A stretch of DNA of 27,423 nucleotides, from the NCBI GenBank assembly GCA_002344885.1, contig DDUQ01000098.1:28780-56202 (forward strand), given 5' to 3'. The notes below the pieces were generated by a model. That model ran no database searches. It had not been told where the DNA came from and saw nothing but the letters and a program-made list of their open reading frames with translations. The position numbers and the translations under genes are program-made. The DNA comes from Comamonadaceae bacterium UBA2334. GTDB taxonomy: Bacteria; Pseudomonadota; Gammaproteobacteria; Burkholderiales; Burkholderiaceae_C. Below, piece by piece: positions 1 to 8,107 of this stretch (its first letter is position 1; every line of letters begins with the position of its first letter).

Positions 1-401
1 TTCTTGATGTTGACCGGCTTGCCGCTTTGCGCCACGGCACGGATGAAATCGGTCTGGCGGCACAAAAAGGCAGGGGTTTGCAGCACGTCGACCACGCTGG
101 CCACTTCGGCCACCTGTCCGGCTTCGTGCACGTCGGTCAGCACCGGCAGGCCGGTCTGGCGGCGTACTTCGTCCAGGATCTTCAGGCCTGCGTCAATGCC
201 CACGCCGCGTGCTGTGGTGCCCGATGAACGGTTTGCCTTGTCGAACGAGCCCTTGTAAATCAGTGGAATGCCCAGGGCTGTGCAGATTTCCTTCAGTTGG
301 CCAGCGACATCCAAGGAGATTTGCAGACCTTCGATGGAACAGGTCCCCGCGATAAGAAAGAACGGCTGGTCCAGCCCGACGTCAAACCCACAGAGTTTCA
401 T
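1..401 (-). CDS. kdsA: KdsA, 3-deoxy-D-manno-octulosonate 8-phosphate synthase (N-terminal part, runs off window)
   Basis: KdsA condenses phosphoenolpyruvate with arabinose 5-phosphate to make KDO-8-phosphate for lipopolysaccharide core synthesis in the cytosol. About 133 N-terminal residues are visible on the minus strand, beginning MKLCGFDVGLDQPFFLIAGT; they include the family's IAGTCSIE segment, the IYKGSFDKANRSS substrate loop, and the LPVLTDVHE segment. The C-terminal half lies outside the window. The ATG at 401 overlaps the pyrG stop codon by four bases (ATGA), so the gene is translationally coupled to pyrG. A pyrG-kdsA pair is common in Burkholderiales. No oddity seen. Confidence 0.95.
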   Translation of the reverse strand, partial: MKLCGFDVGLDQPFFLIAGTCSIEGLQISLDVAGQLKEICTALGIPLIYKGSFDKANRSSGTTARGVGIDAGLKILDEVRRQTGLPVLTDVHEAGQVAEVASVVDVLQTPAFLCRQTDFIRAVAQSGKPVNIK

Positions 402-2065
402 GTAACGGCTTTCTGAGTAGACTGCGCTGTCTGGTGGTCCAACGCTGCCTTGACGAAGGCGTTGAACAGCGGGTGTCCGTCCCACGGTGTCGATTTGAAT
501 TCGGGGTGGAACTGCACGCCCATGAACCAGGGGTGAACGGCCTGGGGCAGTTCGACGATTTCGGTCAGGTGCTCGCGCTGGGTCAGCGCCGAGATGACCA
601 GACCGGCCTTGCGCAACTGGTCCAGGTAGGCCACGTTGGCTTCGTAGCGGTGGCGGTGGCGCTCGGTGACGACCGGGCCGTAGATGCTGTGCGCCAGCGT
701 GCCGGGGGCCACGTCAGAGCTTTGCGCACCCAGGCGCATGGTGCCGCCGAGGTCAGAGTTTTCGTCACGGGTTTTGATAGTGCCGTCCTCGTCTTTCCAC
801 TCGGTGATGAGGGCGATGACGGGCTGTGCACCTTCCGGCTCGAACTCCGTGGAATTGGCCTGGGTCAGCCCGGCCACATGGCGGGCAAACTCGATCGTGG
901 CCACCTGCATCCCCAGGCAGATGCCCAGATAGGGCACTTTGGTTTCGCGGGCGAAACGCGCAGCCTTGATCTTGCCTTCCACGCCGCGTTTGCCGAAACC
1001 GCCGGGCACCAGAATGGCATCGAAGCGTTCCAACTGCTCGACCGTTTCGGACTCGAGGTTCTCGGAGTCGATGTAGGTGATGCTGACTTTGGCATGGTTC
1101 TTCATGCCGGCATGGCGCAGCGCCTCGTTCAGCGATTTGTAGCTGTCCGACAGGTCCACGTACTTGCCCACCATGGCAATGCTGACTTCGCGTTGCGGGT
1201 TCAGCACCTCGTGCACGAGGTTGTCCCAGCGCTTGAGGTTGGCAGGCGGTGTGTTCAGGCGCAGCTTGTCGCAGATCAGGCCGTCCAAGCCTTGCTCGTG
1301 CAGCACCCGTGGCACACGGTAGATGGTGTCCACGTCGGGCATGGAGATGACACCCCACAAAGCCACGTTGGTGAACAGGCTGATTTTTTCGCGCTCGTCA
1401 TCGGGAATGGCGCGGTCCGCCCGGCACAGCAAGGCGTCGGGCTGGATGCCGATTTCGCGCAGCTTCTGCACCGTGTGCTGGGTGGGCTTGGTTTTCAGTT
1501 CGCCAGCGGCGGCGATCCAGGGCACGTACGTCAGGTGCACGAAAGCGGCCTGGTTGGGTCCGAGGCGCAGGCTGAGCTGGCGCACGGCTTCGACAAACGG
1601 CAGCGACTCGATGTCGCCGATGGTGCCGCCGATTTCCACAATGGCCACATCGACTGCGTCTTCGGTGCCGTAGCCCGCGCCGCGCTTGATGAAGTCCTGA
1701 ATTTCGTTGGTGACGTGGGGAATGACCTGCACGGTCTTGCCCAGGTAGTCGCCACGGCGCTCTTTTTCGAGCACGCTTTTGTAGATCTGGCCGGTGGTGA
1801 AGTTGTTGGCCTTCTTCATGCGCGTTTCAATGAAACGCTCGTAGTGGCCCAGATCGAGGTCGGTTTCCGCGCCGTCATCGGTCACGAACACTTCACCGTG
1901 CTGGAAGGGCGACATGGTGCCCGGGTCCACGTTCAGGTAAGGGTCGAGTTTGATGAGGGTGACTTTGAGGCCGCGCGATTCAAGCAGCGCGCCCAGGGAT
2001 GCAGAAGCGATGCCTTTGCCCAGCGAAGACACCACACCGCCGGTGACGAAGACAAATTTGGTCAT
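398..2065 (-). CDS. pyrG: CTP synthase
   Basis: CTP synthase (555 aa) aminates UTP to CTP using ATP and glutamine, the last step of de novo pyrimidine nucleotide synthesis. The N-terminal synthetase domain starts MTKFVFVTGGVVSSLGKG with the P-loop-like GGVVSSLGKG segment. The C-terminal class I glutaminase domain has the nucleophile elbow LGICLGMQ and the FHPEFKS motif carrying the catalytic His and Glu. Length matches the family (about 545-555). The ATG at 2065 is chosen by homology; the same frame stays open much further upstream over coaBC, but that extension is antisense sequence. Divergent from coaBC across 123 bases; the stop overlaps the kdsA start. Confidence 0.97.
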   Translation of the reverse strand: MTKFVFVTGGVVSSLGKGIASASLGALLESRGLKVTLIKLDPYLNVDPGTMSPFQHGEVFVTDDGAETDLDLGHYERFIETRMKKANNFTTGQIYKSVLEKERRGDYLGKTVQVIPHVTNEIQDFIKRGAGYGTEDAVDVAIVEIGGTIGDIESLPFVEAVRQLSLRLGPNQAAFVHLTYVPWIAAAGELKTKPTQHTVQKLREIGIQPDALLCRADRAIPDDEREKISLFTNVALWGVISMPDVDTIYRVPRVLHEQGLDGLICDKLRLNTPPANLKRWDNLVHEVLNPQREVSIAMVGKYVDLSDSYKSLNEALRHAGMKNHAKVSITYIDSENLESETVEQLERFDAILVPGGFGKRGVEGKIKAARFARETKVPYLGICLGMQVATIEFARHVAGLTQANSTEFEPEGAQPVIALITEWKDEDGTIKTRDENSDLGGTMRLGAQSSDVAPGTLAHSIYGPVVTERHRHRYEANVAYLDQLRKAGLVISALTQREHLTEIVELPQAVHPWFMGVQFHPEFKSTPWDGHPLFNAFVKAALDHQTAQSTQKAVT

Positions 2066-2188
2066 GTCGCGTGTCGGGCAAGCGGCGTTGCCCGTGGAGG
2101 TGGAAATGGCGATTATAAGAGGGCACTTTTTCCCCGCGCTTGCTTTCGGTGCTCTCCCCCCCCGCTTGAAGCTGCTACATTGCCGCGC

Positions 2189-3439
2189 ATGAAAGATCTC
2201 ACTGGAAAACACATTGTTTTGGGCCTCTCCGGGGGCATTGCCTGCTACAAGGCCGCTGAGTTGTGCCGCGCGCTGGTCAAGGCGGGGACGACCGTTCAGG
2301 TGGTGATGACGGACGCCGCCATGCAGTTCATCACGCCGGTGACGATGCAGGCGCTGTCGGGCCGGCCGGTGTTCAGCTCGCAGTGGGACCCCCGCGAAGC
2401 AGGCGGTGTGGGCAACAGCATGGCGCATATCAATCTCACGCGCGAGGCCGATGCCATTCTGGTGGCACCTGCCAGCGCCGACTTCATGAGCAAATTGCTG
2501 CACGGCGGCGCGGACGACCTGCTCAGCCTGATGTGTCTGGCCAGGCCGATCGACAAGGTGCCTTTGATCGTCGCACCCGCCATGAACCGCGAGATGTGGG
2601 CCAACCCCGCCACCCAGCGCAACGTCGCGCAATTGAAGGCAGATGGCATACATGTGCTGGATGTGGGGCAGGGCGACCAGGCCTGCGGCGAAGTGGGCGA
2701 TGGCCGCATGCTGGAAGCCGACGAACTGCTGTACGAGGTGACTGCGTTCTTCCAGCCCAAGGTGCTGGCAGGGCAGCATGTGGTTGTCACCGCCGGGCCG
2801 ACCTACGAAGCCATTGACCCGGTACGGGGCATCACCAACCTGTCCAGCGGCAAGATGGGGTTTGCCATTGCCCGTGCGGCATACGAGGCCGGGGCCAGCG
2901 TCACGCTGGTGGCGGGCCCTGTCAGCCTGCCCACACCGCGTGGTGTGCAGCGTGTGGATGTAAAATCGGCACGAAACATGCAGCTGGCGCTTGAACTGCA
3001 TATGGATAATGCTACGGTTTTCGTTTCTGCTGCCGCCGTGGCCGACTGGCGGCCTGCATCGTCGTCCGACCAGAAAATCAAGAAAGACGGCAGCGGCCAG
3101 GTGCCTACGCTGTCTTTCTGCGAAAACCCTGACCTGCTGGCCGGCATTGCCGCCAGCGAGCGGGCACAGAACGGACAACTCTACTGTGTGGGTTTTGCGG
3201 CTGAGAGCCACGACTTGCTGCACCACGCCCAAACCAAGCGTGCCCGCAAAGGTGTGCCGCTGCTGGTGGGCAACATCGGCCCGGCCACGTTCGGGCAGGA
3301 CCACAACGCCTTGCTGCTGGTCGATGAAACAGGCGTGGTCGAGTTTCCGCATGGCGACAAGCTCAGCCTGTCTCGCCAGCTGGTGGCGGACATCGCCCGC
3401 AGGCGGGCGGCTTGGGTGGCACAGGCAGACAGCCGGTGA
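2189..3439 (+). CDS. coaBC: Bifunctional phosphopantothenoylcysteine decarboxylase / phosphopantothenate-cysteine ligase
   Basis: CoaBC (Dfp, 416 aa) carries out two steps of coenzyme A synthesis: CoaB ligates cysteine to 4'-phosphopantothenate, and the FMN-dependent CoaC decarboxylates the product. The N-terminal flavoprotein half begins MKDLTGKHIVLGLSGGIACY and contains the APAMNREMW motif and a catalytic-type Cys in GDQACGEVG. The CoaB half contains TAGPTYEAIDPVRGITN and VGFAAES. The start at 2189 is set by homology, because the frame is open far upstream through sequence antisense to pyrG. The gene converges on the ModE-like regulator with only 21 bases between the stops. Confidence 0.96.
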   Translation: MKDLTGKHIVLGLSGGIACYKAAELCRALVKAGTTVQVVMTDAAMQFITPVTMQALSGRPVFSSQWDPREAGGVGNSMAHINLTREADAILVAPASADFMSKLLHGGADDLLSLMCLARPIDKVPLIVAPAMNREMWANPATQRNVAQLKADGIHVLDVGQGDQACGEVGDGRMLEADELLYEVTAFFQPKVLAGQHVVVTAGPTYEAIDPVRGITNLSSGKMGFAIARAAYEAGASVTLVAGPVSLPTPRGVQRVDVKSARNMQLALELHMDNATVFVSAAAVADWRPASSSDQKIKKDGSGQVPTLSFCENPDLLAGIAASERAQNGQLYCVGFAAESHDLLHHAQTKRARKGVPLLVGNIGPATFGQDHNALLLVDETGVVEFPHGDKLSLSRQLVADIARRRAAWVAQADSR

Positions 3440-3460
3440 GGCGGACGATTCGGCAGTTGG

Positions 3461-4678
3461 TCATGTCTGACCGGTTGCCGTCTTGAACGCCCACCAGGGC
3501 AGGCAGCGATTCATGGGCTTGACCTCGCCGCAGCCGTCTGCCGCGTAGCCGGGCAGTCGCAGCAGGGTTTGCTGCCACGCAGGGGTGGCGAGCAACTGGC
3601 GCAGGGCCAGCACGGCGGGGGTGTCCAGTGCGGACTTCAGGCAGACCAGTTGGTAGCGCTCTTGCAGCAGGGGCATGAAGCCCAGGCCTGCAGCCCGTGC
3701 GGCCGATGCTGCGGCCAGCCCCACGTCGGCTTGCCCGCTGGCCACCGCCTGGGCCACCGCAGCGTGTGACGGCTGGGTGTTTGTGTAGCCCTCAATCTGT
3801 TCTGCGCGCAGTCCTGCTTCCGACAGCAGTTCTTCAAGCAACACACGGGTGCCGGTGCCTTGGGGCCTGTTGACAAAACGGGCGCGACGTTCTGCCAGAT
3901 CTTTGAGCGAACAAATGTCGAGCGGATTACCCGGCGCAAGCACAAGGCCCACACTGCGCAGTGCAAACCCGATCAGCTTGTGCCTCCCTGGCTTCAGCAG
4001 CGGTTTGTAGGTGCGTGCGGTGTGTGAGCGTGCGGCGGGATTTTGGCGGGTATGGAAACCGGCCAGCATACAGCGGCCTTCGTTCAGCGCGCGGATGGCA
4101 TCGACGCTGCCGCTGAACTGGATGTCCAGATGCAGCGCGGAAGTGGCGGCGGTATCTTGCAGGTGGGCCAGTGCGTCGTCGTGGCTGGCATGTAGGCTCA
4201 GCACCTGGGTGCGGTCGTCAAACACGGTTGCCATGGCTCTCTCCAGTTCGGCACGCAAGGCATCGATCTGAGGGGCCAAGCGTGCCTGCGCCAAGCGTTC
4301 TGCCCACAGAAGCTTGTCGGCAAAGGCAGTCAGCCTGGCGGCCAGTCCACGGTCCCACAGGATCAACGGCTGACCCACGGTAAGCTCCCAGTGCTTCAAT
4401 TGCCCCCAGACATGTCGGTAGGACAAGTTCATTTGCCTGGCTGCACCAGATATCGAGCCCTCGCTGCGAACGGCCTGCAGCAGGTCGATCAGCGGGTTTC
4501 GCAGCTTGGCGGCGCGCTCTCTGTGGCCGCTCAGTTGGTAGCTCAGTTCAACCTTCGGTCCGAGCCAGGCCGACATTGGAGTGGCAAGCTGTGGTTCAGC
4601 AGCGATTGGAACGGATTGTGATGACAGTGCCACAGATGTCGGTGACAGGAGTGGTGCGGAAGTGGCTTTTCGAGGCAT
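3461..4678 (-). CDS. ModE-type HTH regulator fused to a periplasmic-binding-protein-like domain, probable tungstate/molybdate sensor
   Basis: 405 aa from the ATG at 4678 (a GTG at 4750 would add 24 residues; an internal Met, MSAWLGPKVE, is another candidate). The N-terminal part holds a LysR/ModE-like winged helix (LIDLLQAVRSEGSISGAA, then NLSYRHVWGQLKHWE), in which consecutive alternation and spacing match ModE HTH domains. The C-terminal half is a binding-protein-like domain with the family's NRPQGTGTRVLLEELL segment, instead of ModE's Mop domains. Proteins with this architecture usually sit beside tungstate or molybdate transporters and repress or activate them according to oxyanion supply. 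It is transcribed divergently from tupB, with a large dyad in between, so control of tupBCA and itself is the likely role (inference). It resembles TunR-type regulators, but I do not assign the symbol. Confidence 0.8.
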   Translation of the reverse strand: MPRKATSAPLLSPTSVALSSQSVPIAAEPQLATPMSAWLGPKVELSYQLSGHRERAAKLRNPLIDLLQAVRSEGSISGAARQMNLSYRHVWGQLKHWELTVGQPLILWDRGLAARLTAFADKLLWAERLAQARLAPQIDALRAELERAMATVFDDRTQVLSLHASHDDALAHLQDTAATSALHLDIQFSGSVDAIRALNEGRCMLAGFHTRQNPAARSHTARTYKPLLKPGRHKLIGFALRSVGLVLAPGNPLDICSLKDLAERRARFVNRPQGTGTRVLLEELLSEAGLRAEQIEGYTNTQPSHAAVAQAVASGQADVGLAAASAARAAGLGFMPLLQERYQLVCLKSALDTPAVLALRQLLATPAWQQTLLRLPGYAADGCGEVKPMNRCLPWWAFKTATGQT

Positions 4679-4708
4679 GGCTGGAGTGTGCCCCAAGCCG
4701 ACGCGGGT

Positions 4709-4750
4709 GTGGTGAAGCCATATGAATTCAAGTTCATACCGTAACACCAC
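4709..4750. promoter_or_regulatory. Nested dyad, candidate operator between the ModE-like regulator and tupB
   Basis: Two inverted-repeat arm pairs share exactly the same centre (4729.5). The inner pair is TATGAA at 4721-4726 and TTCATA at 4733-4738. The outer pair is GTGGTG at 4709-4714 and CACCAC at 4745-4750. The site lies in the divergent gap just before the regulator's start at 4678 and about 95 bases before tupB, where an autoregulating ModE-like protein would bind. Binding is inference. Confidence 0.5.
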
Positions 4751-4843
4751 CTATCAACCAAGTGCGTGTTTACACCTACTATCGCCCACCGTTGCAGGCT
4801 AGTGTCGGCACGGCATCGGCATGTAGGGCTACGTATTTTTTGT

Positions 4844-5581
4844 ATGAGCAGTTTCTGGGACAGCGCCACACTGGCGGTAGATTTGATTGCATCGGGCGAT
4901 GCCGCGCTGTGGGCCATCGTCAGCCGCTCGTTGGCGGTCAGCGCCACGGCCTGCCTGCTGGCCTGCGGCGGTGGACTGGTGCTGGGCGCGTGGTTGGCCG
5001 TGGCGCGGTTTCCGGGGCGAGACCTGGTGCTGGCGGTGCTGAACACGCTGCTCGCCCTGCCGTCGGTGGTGGTGGGTCTGGTGGTGTATTTGCTGCTGTC
5101 ACGGTCGGGGCCACTGGGCTTTCTGGGCTGGATGTTCACATTCCAGGCCATGGTGGTGGCGCAGGCCGTGCTGGTATTGCCGGTGGTCACAGCGCTGACG
5201 CGCCAGACCATTGAAGATGCAGACCGAGCCCATGGCGAGCAATGGCAGTCGCTGGGGGCAAGCCCGTTGCAGCGCGGCCTGCTGTTGCTGTGGGACGAGC
5301 GGTTTGCGCTGCTGACGGTGCTGATTGCATCGTTCGGGCGTGCCATCTCCGAGGTGGGCGCGGTGATGATCGTGGGCGGCAACATCGACGGCTTCACCCG
5401 TGTGATGACCACTGCCATCGCACTGGAAACCAGCAAGGGCGACCTGCCGTTGGCGCTGGCATTGGGCCTGGTGCTGCTGGGGGTCGTGCTGTTGCTCAAC
5501 CTGCTGATGATGCTGGTGCGTCGTTGGCGGGAGCGGCTGGAGCCGGTTCGCTCATCGCCTGCGCTGTCGGTGGCTGCATGA
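4844..5581 (+). CDS. tupB: TupB, tungstate ABC transporter permease
   Basis: 245 aa inner-membrane permease of the TupABC high-affinity tungstate importer. Several hydrophobic helices are evident (for example SLAVSATACLLACGGGLVLG, then LLALPSVVVGLVVYLLLS, and a C-terminal ALALGLVLLGVVLLLNLLMM). The cytoplasmic EAA-like loop is SLGASPLQRGLLLLWDERF, followed by the AISEVGAVMIVGGNI segment characteristic of Tup/Wtp/Mod permeases. The ATG at 4844 (MSSFWDSATLAVD) was chosen because it fits the family's N-terminus; an ATG-less extension to 4766 adds a Cys/His/Arg-rich stretch that does not look like family sequence. The stop overlaps the tupC start by ATGA. Confidence 0.9.
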   Translation: MSSFWDSATLAVDLIASGDAALWAIVSRSLAVSATACLLACGGGLVLGAWLAVARFPGRDLVLAVLNTLLALPSVVVGLVVYLLLSRSGPLGFLGWMFTFQAMVVAQAVLVLPVVTALTRQTIEDADRAHGEQWQSLGASPLQRGLLLLWDERFALLTVLIASFGRAISEVGAVMIVGGNIDGFTRVMTTAIALETSKGDLPLALALGLVLLGVVLLLNLLMMLVRRWRERLEPVRSSPALSVAA

Positions 5582-6345
5582 GTGGCGTGGGCTTGGCAAC
5601 CGGTGGTGGTGTGCAGCATGCGCCGGTGGAGGCTGCCCGTAGCAACGAGGCAACGGTGATGACGTTGACTGATATCGGTTTGCGGTTCGGCGAGGTGCAA
5701 GCGCTGACCGGCATCAACCTGCGCATCAGTCGGGGCGAGCGCGTGGCCCTGGTGGGCGCAAATGGCTCAGGCAAAAGCACCCTGCTGCGCGTGCTTCATG
5801 GGTTGCTGACACCCACCAGAGGCGAGCGGCTGCTGTGTGTCGACTGCACACAGGCCATGCTGTTCCAACGGCCGCACATGCTGCGCACCAGTGCGCTCAA
5901 CAACGTGGCGCTGGGCCTGTGGTTACAGGGCACGCACTGGCGGGCCAGTCGTGAACAGGCCTTGGCCGCCTTGCAGCGTGTCGGGCTGGCCGACCTGGCG
6001 GGCCGCAATGCCAAGGCGCTCTCTGGCGGGCAGCAGCAGCGGCTGGCCCTCGCCCGCGCCTGGAGCGTGCGACCTGATGTGCTGCTGCTCGATGAGCCGA
6101 CAGCCAGCCTCGACCCCAATGCCAAGCGCGACGTGGAGGCACTGGTGGCCGATCTGGGGCAGCAGATGACGCTGGTGTTTTCTAGCCACAACCTGGGCCA
6201 GGTCAAGCGACTGGCCAGCCGGGTGGTGTACCTGGAGCAGGGCCGCTTGCTGGCTGACCTGCCCGTGGACGAGTTCTTCAACGGCACGGTGCTGCCGCAC
6301 AAGCACCCCGAAGCCCATTTGTTTGTCACTGGAGAAACTGCATGA
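5578..6345 (+). CDS. tupC: TupC, tungstate ABC transporter ATP-binding protein
   Basis: 255 aa ATPase that powers TupB. The Walker A motif GANGSGKST lies near residues 60-68; the ABC signature is LSGGQQQR, Walker B is VLLLDEPTAS, and the switch His is in FSSHNLGQ. The first 27 residues (before MTLTDIGLRF) are Gly/Ala-rich and unusual; Met28 could be the true start, but the ATG at 5578 forms an ATGA overlap with tupB that is typical of coupled transporter genes. It also overlaps tupA by ATGA. The last coding bases (6319-6341) are duplicated as the leader of the second tupA copy. Confidence 0.92.
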   Translation: MSGVGLATGGGVQHAPVEAARSNEATVMTLTDIGLRFGEVQALTGINLRISRGERVALVGANGSGKSTLLRVLHGLLTPTRGERLLCVDCTQAMLFQRPHMLRTSALNNVALGLWLQGTHWRASREQALAALQRVGLADLAGRNAKALSGGQQQRLALARAWSVRPDVLLLDEPTASLDPNAKRDVEALVADLGQQMTLVFSSHNLGQVKRLASRVVYLEQGRLLADLPVDEFFNGTVLPHKHPEAHLFVTGETA

Positions 6346-7169
6346 AGAATTTGAAGTGTTTTGGTCGTCTGGCGCTTGCCTGCTTTGGGTTTGCAGCTAC
6401 TGTGTTTTCGACATCGGTGGCGGCCCAGTCAGCCTCCATCGTCATGGCCTCTACCACCTCGACCGAGCAGTCAGGCCTGTTTGCCCACCTGTTGCCCCAC
6501 TTCAAGAAGGCCCACGGCATTGATGTGAAGGTGGTGGCGCTGGGCACGGGCCAGGCCATCGACATGGCGCGCCGGGGCGATGCTGATGTGCTGTTTGTGC
6601 ATGACCGCGTTGCGGAAGACAAGTTTGTGGCCGATGGCTTTGCCACCAAACGCCAGGATGTGATGTACAACGACTTTGTGCTCATCGGCCCCAAGGCCGA
6701 CCCTGCCGCCACCAAAGGCAACGACATCGTTGCGGCGCTGAAGAAGCTGGCCACGGCCAATGGCGCTTTTGTGTCGCGTGGCGACAAGAGCGGCACGCAC
6801 GCAGCTGAATTGCGCTTCTGGAAGATGGCAGAAACCGACGCCAACAAGGGCTCAGGCTACAAAGAGTGTGGCTGCGGCATGGGCCCGGCGCTGAACATCG
6901 CGGCCAGCACGGGCGCCTACGTGCTGGCTGACCGGGGCACATGGCTCAACTTCAAAAACCGCGCTGACCTTGCCGTGCTGGTCGAGGGTGACAAGCGTTT
7001 GTTCAACCAGTACGGCGTGATGCTCGTCAGCGCGGCCAAGCACCCACAGGTCAAGACTGCCGAGGGCCAGAAATTTGTGGATTGGGTGACTTCCAGCGCC
7101 GGTCAGGCAAGCATTGCCAGCTACAAAATCGGTGGCGAGCAGCTGTTTTTCCCTAACGCGGTCAAGTGA
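6319..7169 (+). repeat. Long direct repeat, copy 1 (tupA plus the preceding 23 bases)
   Basis: This 851-base segment is repeated in the same orientation at 19088-19938. I count about 22 base differences over the 828-base gene and none in the 23 bases before the ATG, roughly 97 % identity. Homology starts inside the tupC coding end and stops at the tupA stop codon; flanks on both outer sides are unrelated. Confidence 0.95.
6342..7169 (+). CDS. tupA: TupA, tungstate-binding periplasmic protein (copy 1)
   Basis: 275 aa exported binding protein that delivers tungstate to TupBC. The Sec signal peptide spans roughly residues 1-28, ending SVAAQ. The mature protein starts SIVMASTTSTEQSGL; the ASTTST segment is the oxyanion-binding loop of the TupA family. 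Further family segments are VVALGTGQAIDMARRGDADV, DFVLIGPKADPA, FVSRGDKSGTH and YVLADRGTWL. The start overlaps the tupC stop (ATGA). The near-twin at 19111 differs at five residues (Phe21/Leu, Ser30/Pro, His53/Asp, a Thr/Ala in the AETDA region, and Val/Ala next to the last residue), three of them outside the signal region. It is a tungstate rather than molybdate protein by family, although binding specificity is not proven by sequence. Confidence 0.94.
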   Translation: MKNLKCFGRLALACFGFAATVFSTSVAAQSASIVMASTTSTEQSGLFAHLLPHFKKAHGIDVKVVALGTGQAIDMARRGDADVLFVHDRVAEDKFVADGFATKRQDVMYNDFVLIGPKADPAATKGNDIVAALKKLATANGAFVSRGDKSGTHAAELRFWKMAETDANKGSGYKECGCGMGPALNIAASTGAYVLADRGTWLNFKNRADLAVLVEGDKRLFNQYGVMLVSAAKHPQVKTAEGQKFVDWVTSSAGQASIASYKIGGEQLFFPNAVK

Positions 7170-7191
7170 GGTTTTTCCCGGGAAGCGATTA

Positions 7192-7212
7192 GCGGGTACG
7201 GCAAATACCCGC
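7192..7212. terminator. Possible bidirectional terminator hairpin between converging tupA and dsrE-like genes
   Basis: A perfect 7-bp stem, GCGGGTA with TACCCGC, has a 7-base loop and lies in the 78-base gap between two convergent stop codons. There is no clear U-run after either side, so a canonical intrinsic terminator is uncertain. Confidence 0.4.
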
Positions 7213-7247
7213 CTTGGCTGTTGACGCCAGCCGAAAACTGACAACTA

Positions 7248-7643
7248 TCAGTAGACCAGGGTTGCCCACAAAGGATCTACTGCTCGGGCCATAAACTGTA
7301 CGCTGCCCCCATGTCCGCTGCATTCAGGGCGCAGCCGGGAATCGGTCAGTCCTTGGGCGTTCAGAGCCTGTTGGCAAGCAAGAAACCGGGCACCCTGATT
7401 CAATGCGTTTTTCATGGATGACCACGCTGAGTGCATGCCGGTCACGTCCACCATGAGTTGCTCGGCAACTCCGGGAATCAGCAAATGGACGCTGCGCGCT
7501 GTGAAGTACACCTCAACTTCTAAGTCCATTGCAGCTGCAGCGGCCGCATGCCAAAAAGGCGTGGCCAGGAGATGTGGCGACTTTGGTTCTGCTGCCCAAA
7601 GAAGAATCGCCAGGCCCTTGCGTGACGCCACCTCGAAACTCAT
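7248..7643 (-). CDS. DsrE-like small protein, putative sulfur-relay component
   Basis: 131 aa, DsrE/DsrF-like fold by pattern: an initial strand (LAILLWAAE), an Ala-rich helix (FWHAAAAAAMD), a second strand (LEVEVYFTARSVHLL) and a conserved-type cysteine, Cys90, in GARFLACQQALNAQGL. That position matches the persulfide-carrying Cys of DsrE and DsrE3 proteins. A second Cys (108) follows. No signal peptide, so cytoplasmic. The start codon overlaps the stop of the GcvH-like gene (ATGA), so the two are translated together. Known DsrE3-type proteins pass sulfane sulfur between carriers; what this one handles beside selB and selC is unknown. It is the last gene of the fdo-sel transcript. Confidence 0.72.
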   Translation of the reverse strand: MSFEVASRKGLAILLWAAEPKSPHLLATPFWHAAAAAAMDLEVEVYFTARSVHLLIPGVAEQLMVDVTGMHSAWSSMKNALNQGARFLACQQALNAQGLTDSRLRPECSGHGGSVQFMARAVDPLWATLVY

Positions 7644-8065
7644 TCGGCGTCTCCCAGTCTGAAGAGCCGCGCATGTTCTGCCATGGCCAGCGCAACATCC
7701 TCACCGCTGACCAGTTCTTTGTGTTCGGTCGCCCATGCTGACGGGCTGATGCGCAACAGCCAACCTTGGCCATAGGGATCCAAATGGACTCGTTCGGGTT
7801 CGTCACGAAGCAACGGATTCACTTCCACGACTTTCCCACTGAGTGGAGACTTCACTGAAACGATGGATTTTGCGAGCTCGACCACCCCCATTGACCGTCC
7901 TTGCTCGACGAGGGTTCCAATGCCTTTCGGTCGGCACATGTATATCTCACCAGACAGTTGCACACCCAAGGCCGTGATGCCTTGGGTAAAGCAGCCGTCA
8001 GCATCTTGCCGGGCCCAAACCTGATGCTGAATGAGGTAAAAATGGGTTGTGGGATCCGGCGTCAC
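7640..8065 (-). CDS. GcvH-like lipoyl-carrier protein
   Basis: 141 aa, glycine-cleavage-H-protein fold. The lipoylation region reads GVVELAKSIVSVKSPLSGKV; aligned to E. coli GcvH (E-x-x-K then SGE/SGK at fixed spacing), Lys66 falls on the lipoylated lysine, and the following VVEVNPLL matches the family. The start is a GTG at 8065, preceded by a GGAAG-type ribosome site. No gcvT or gcvP is nearby, so a role in glycine cleavage is unlikely. Free-standing GcvH-like proteins paired with DsrE-type proteins are known as lipoate-binding proteins (LbpA) of the sHdr sulfur-oxidation pathway; no hdr genes are seen here. The gene follows selC by 42 bases and overlaps the DsrE-like gene. Confidence 0.78.
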   Translation of the reverse strand: MTPDPTTHFYLIQHQVWARQDADGCFTQGITALGVQLSGEIYMCRPKGIGTLVEQGRSMGVVELAKSIVSVKSPLSGKVVEVNPLLRDEPERVHLDPYGQGWLLRISPSAWATEHKELVSGEDVALAMAEHARLFRLGDAE

Positions 8066-8107
8066 GCGTTTTCACTTCCAGGTGCCAAGGCAAGTTTGTG
8101 CGCGGGG

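Noticed and set aside
434..2188. Long plus-strand open frame antisense to pyrG, continuous with coaBC
   Set aside because: pyrG on the other strand is unmistakable; the frame is open because of GC-rich codon structure and has no family resemblance before the CoaC start at 2189.
2066..3352. Upstream minus-strand extension of pyrG over coaBC
   Set aside because: It is antisense to a clear CoaBC and absent from the CTP synthase family.
4543..5700. 385-codon minus-strand frame over tupB and the regulator start
   Set aside because: Ser/Thr/Arg-rich shadow of tupB, no domain, and crosses the divergent promoter.
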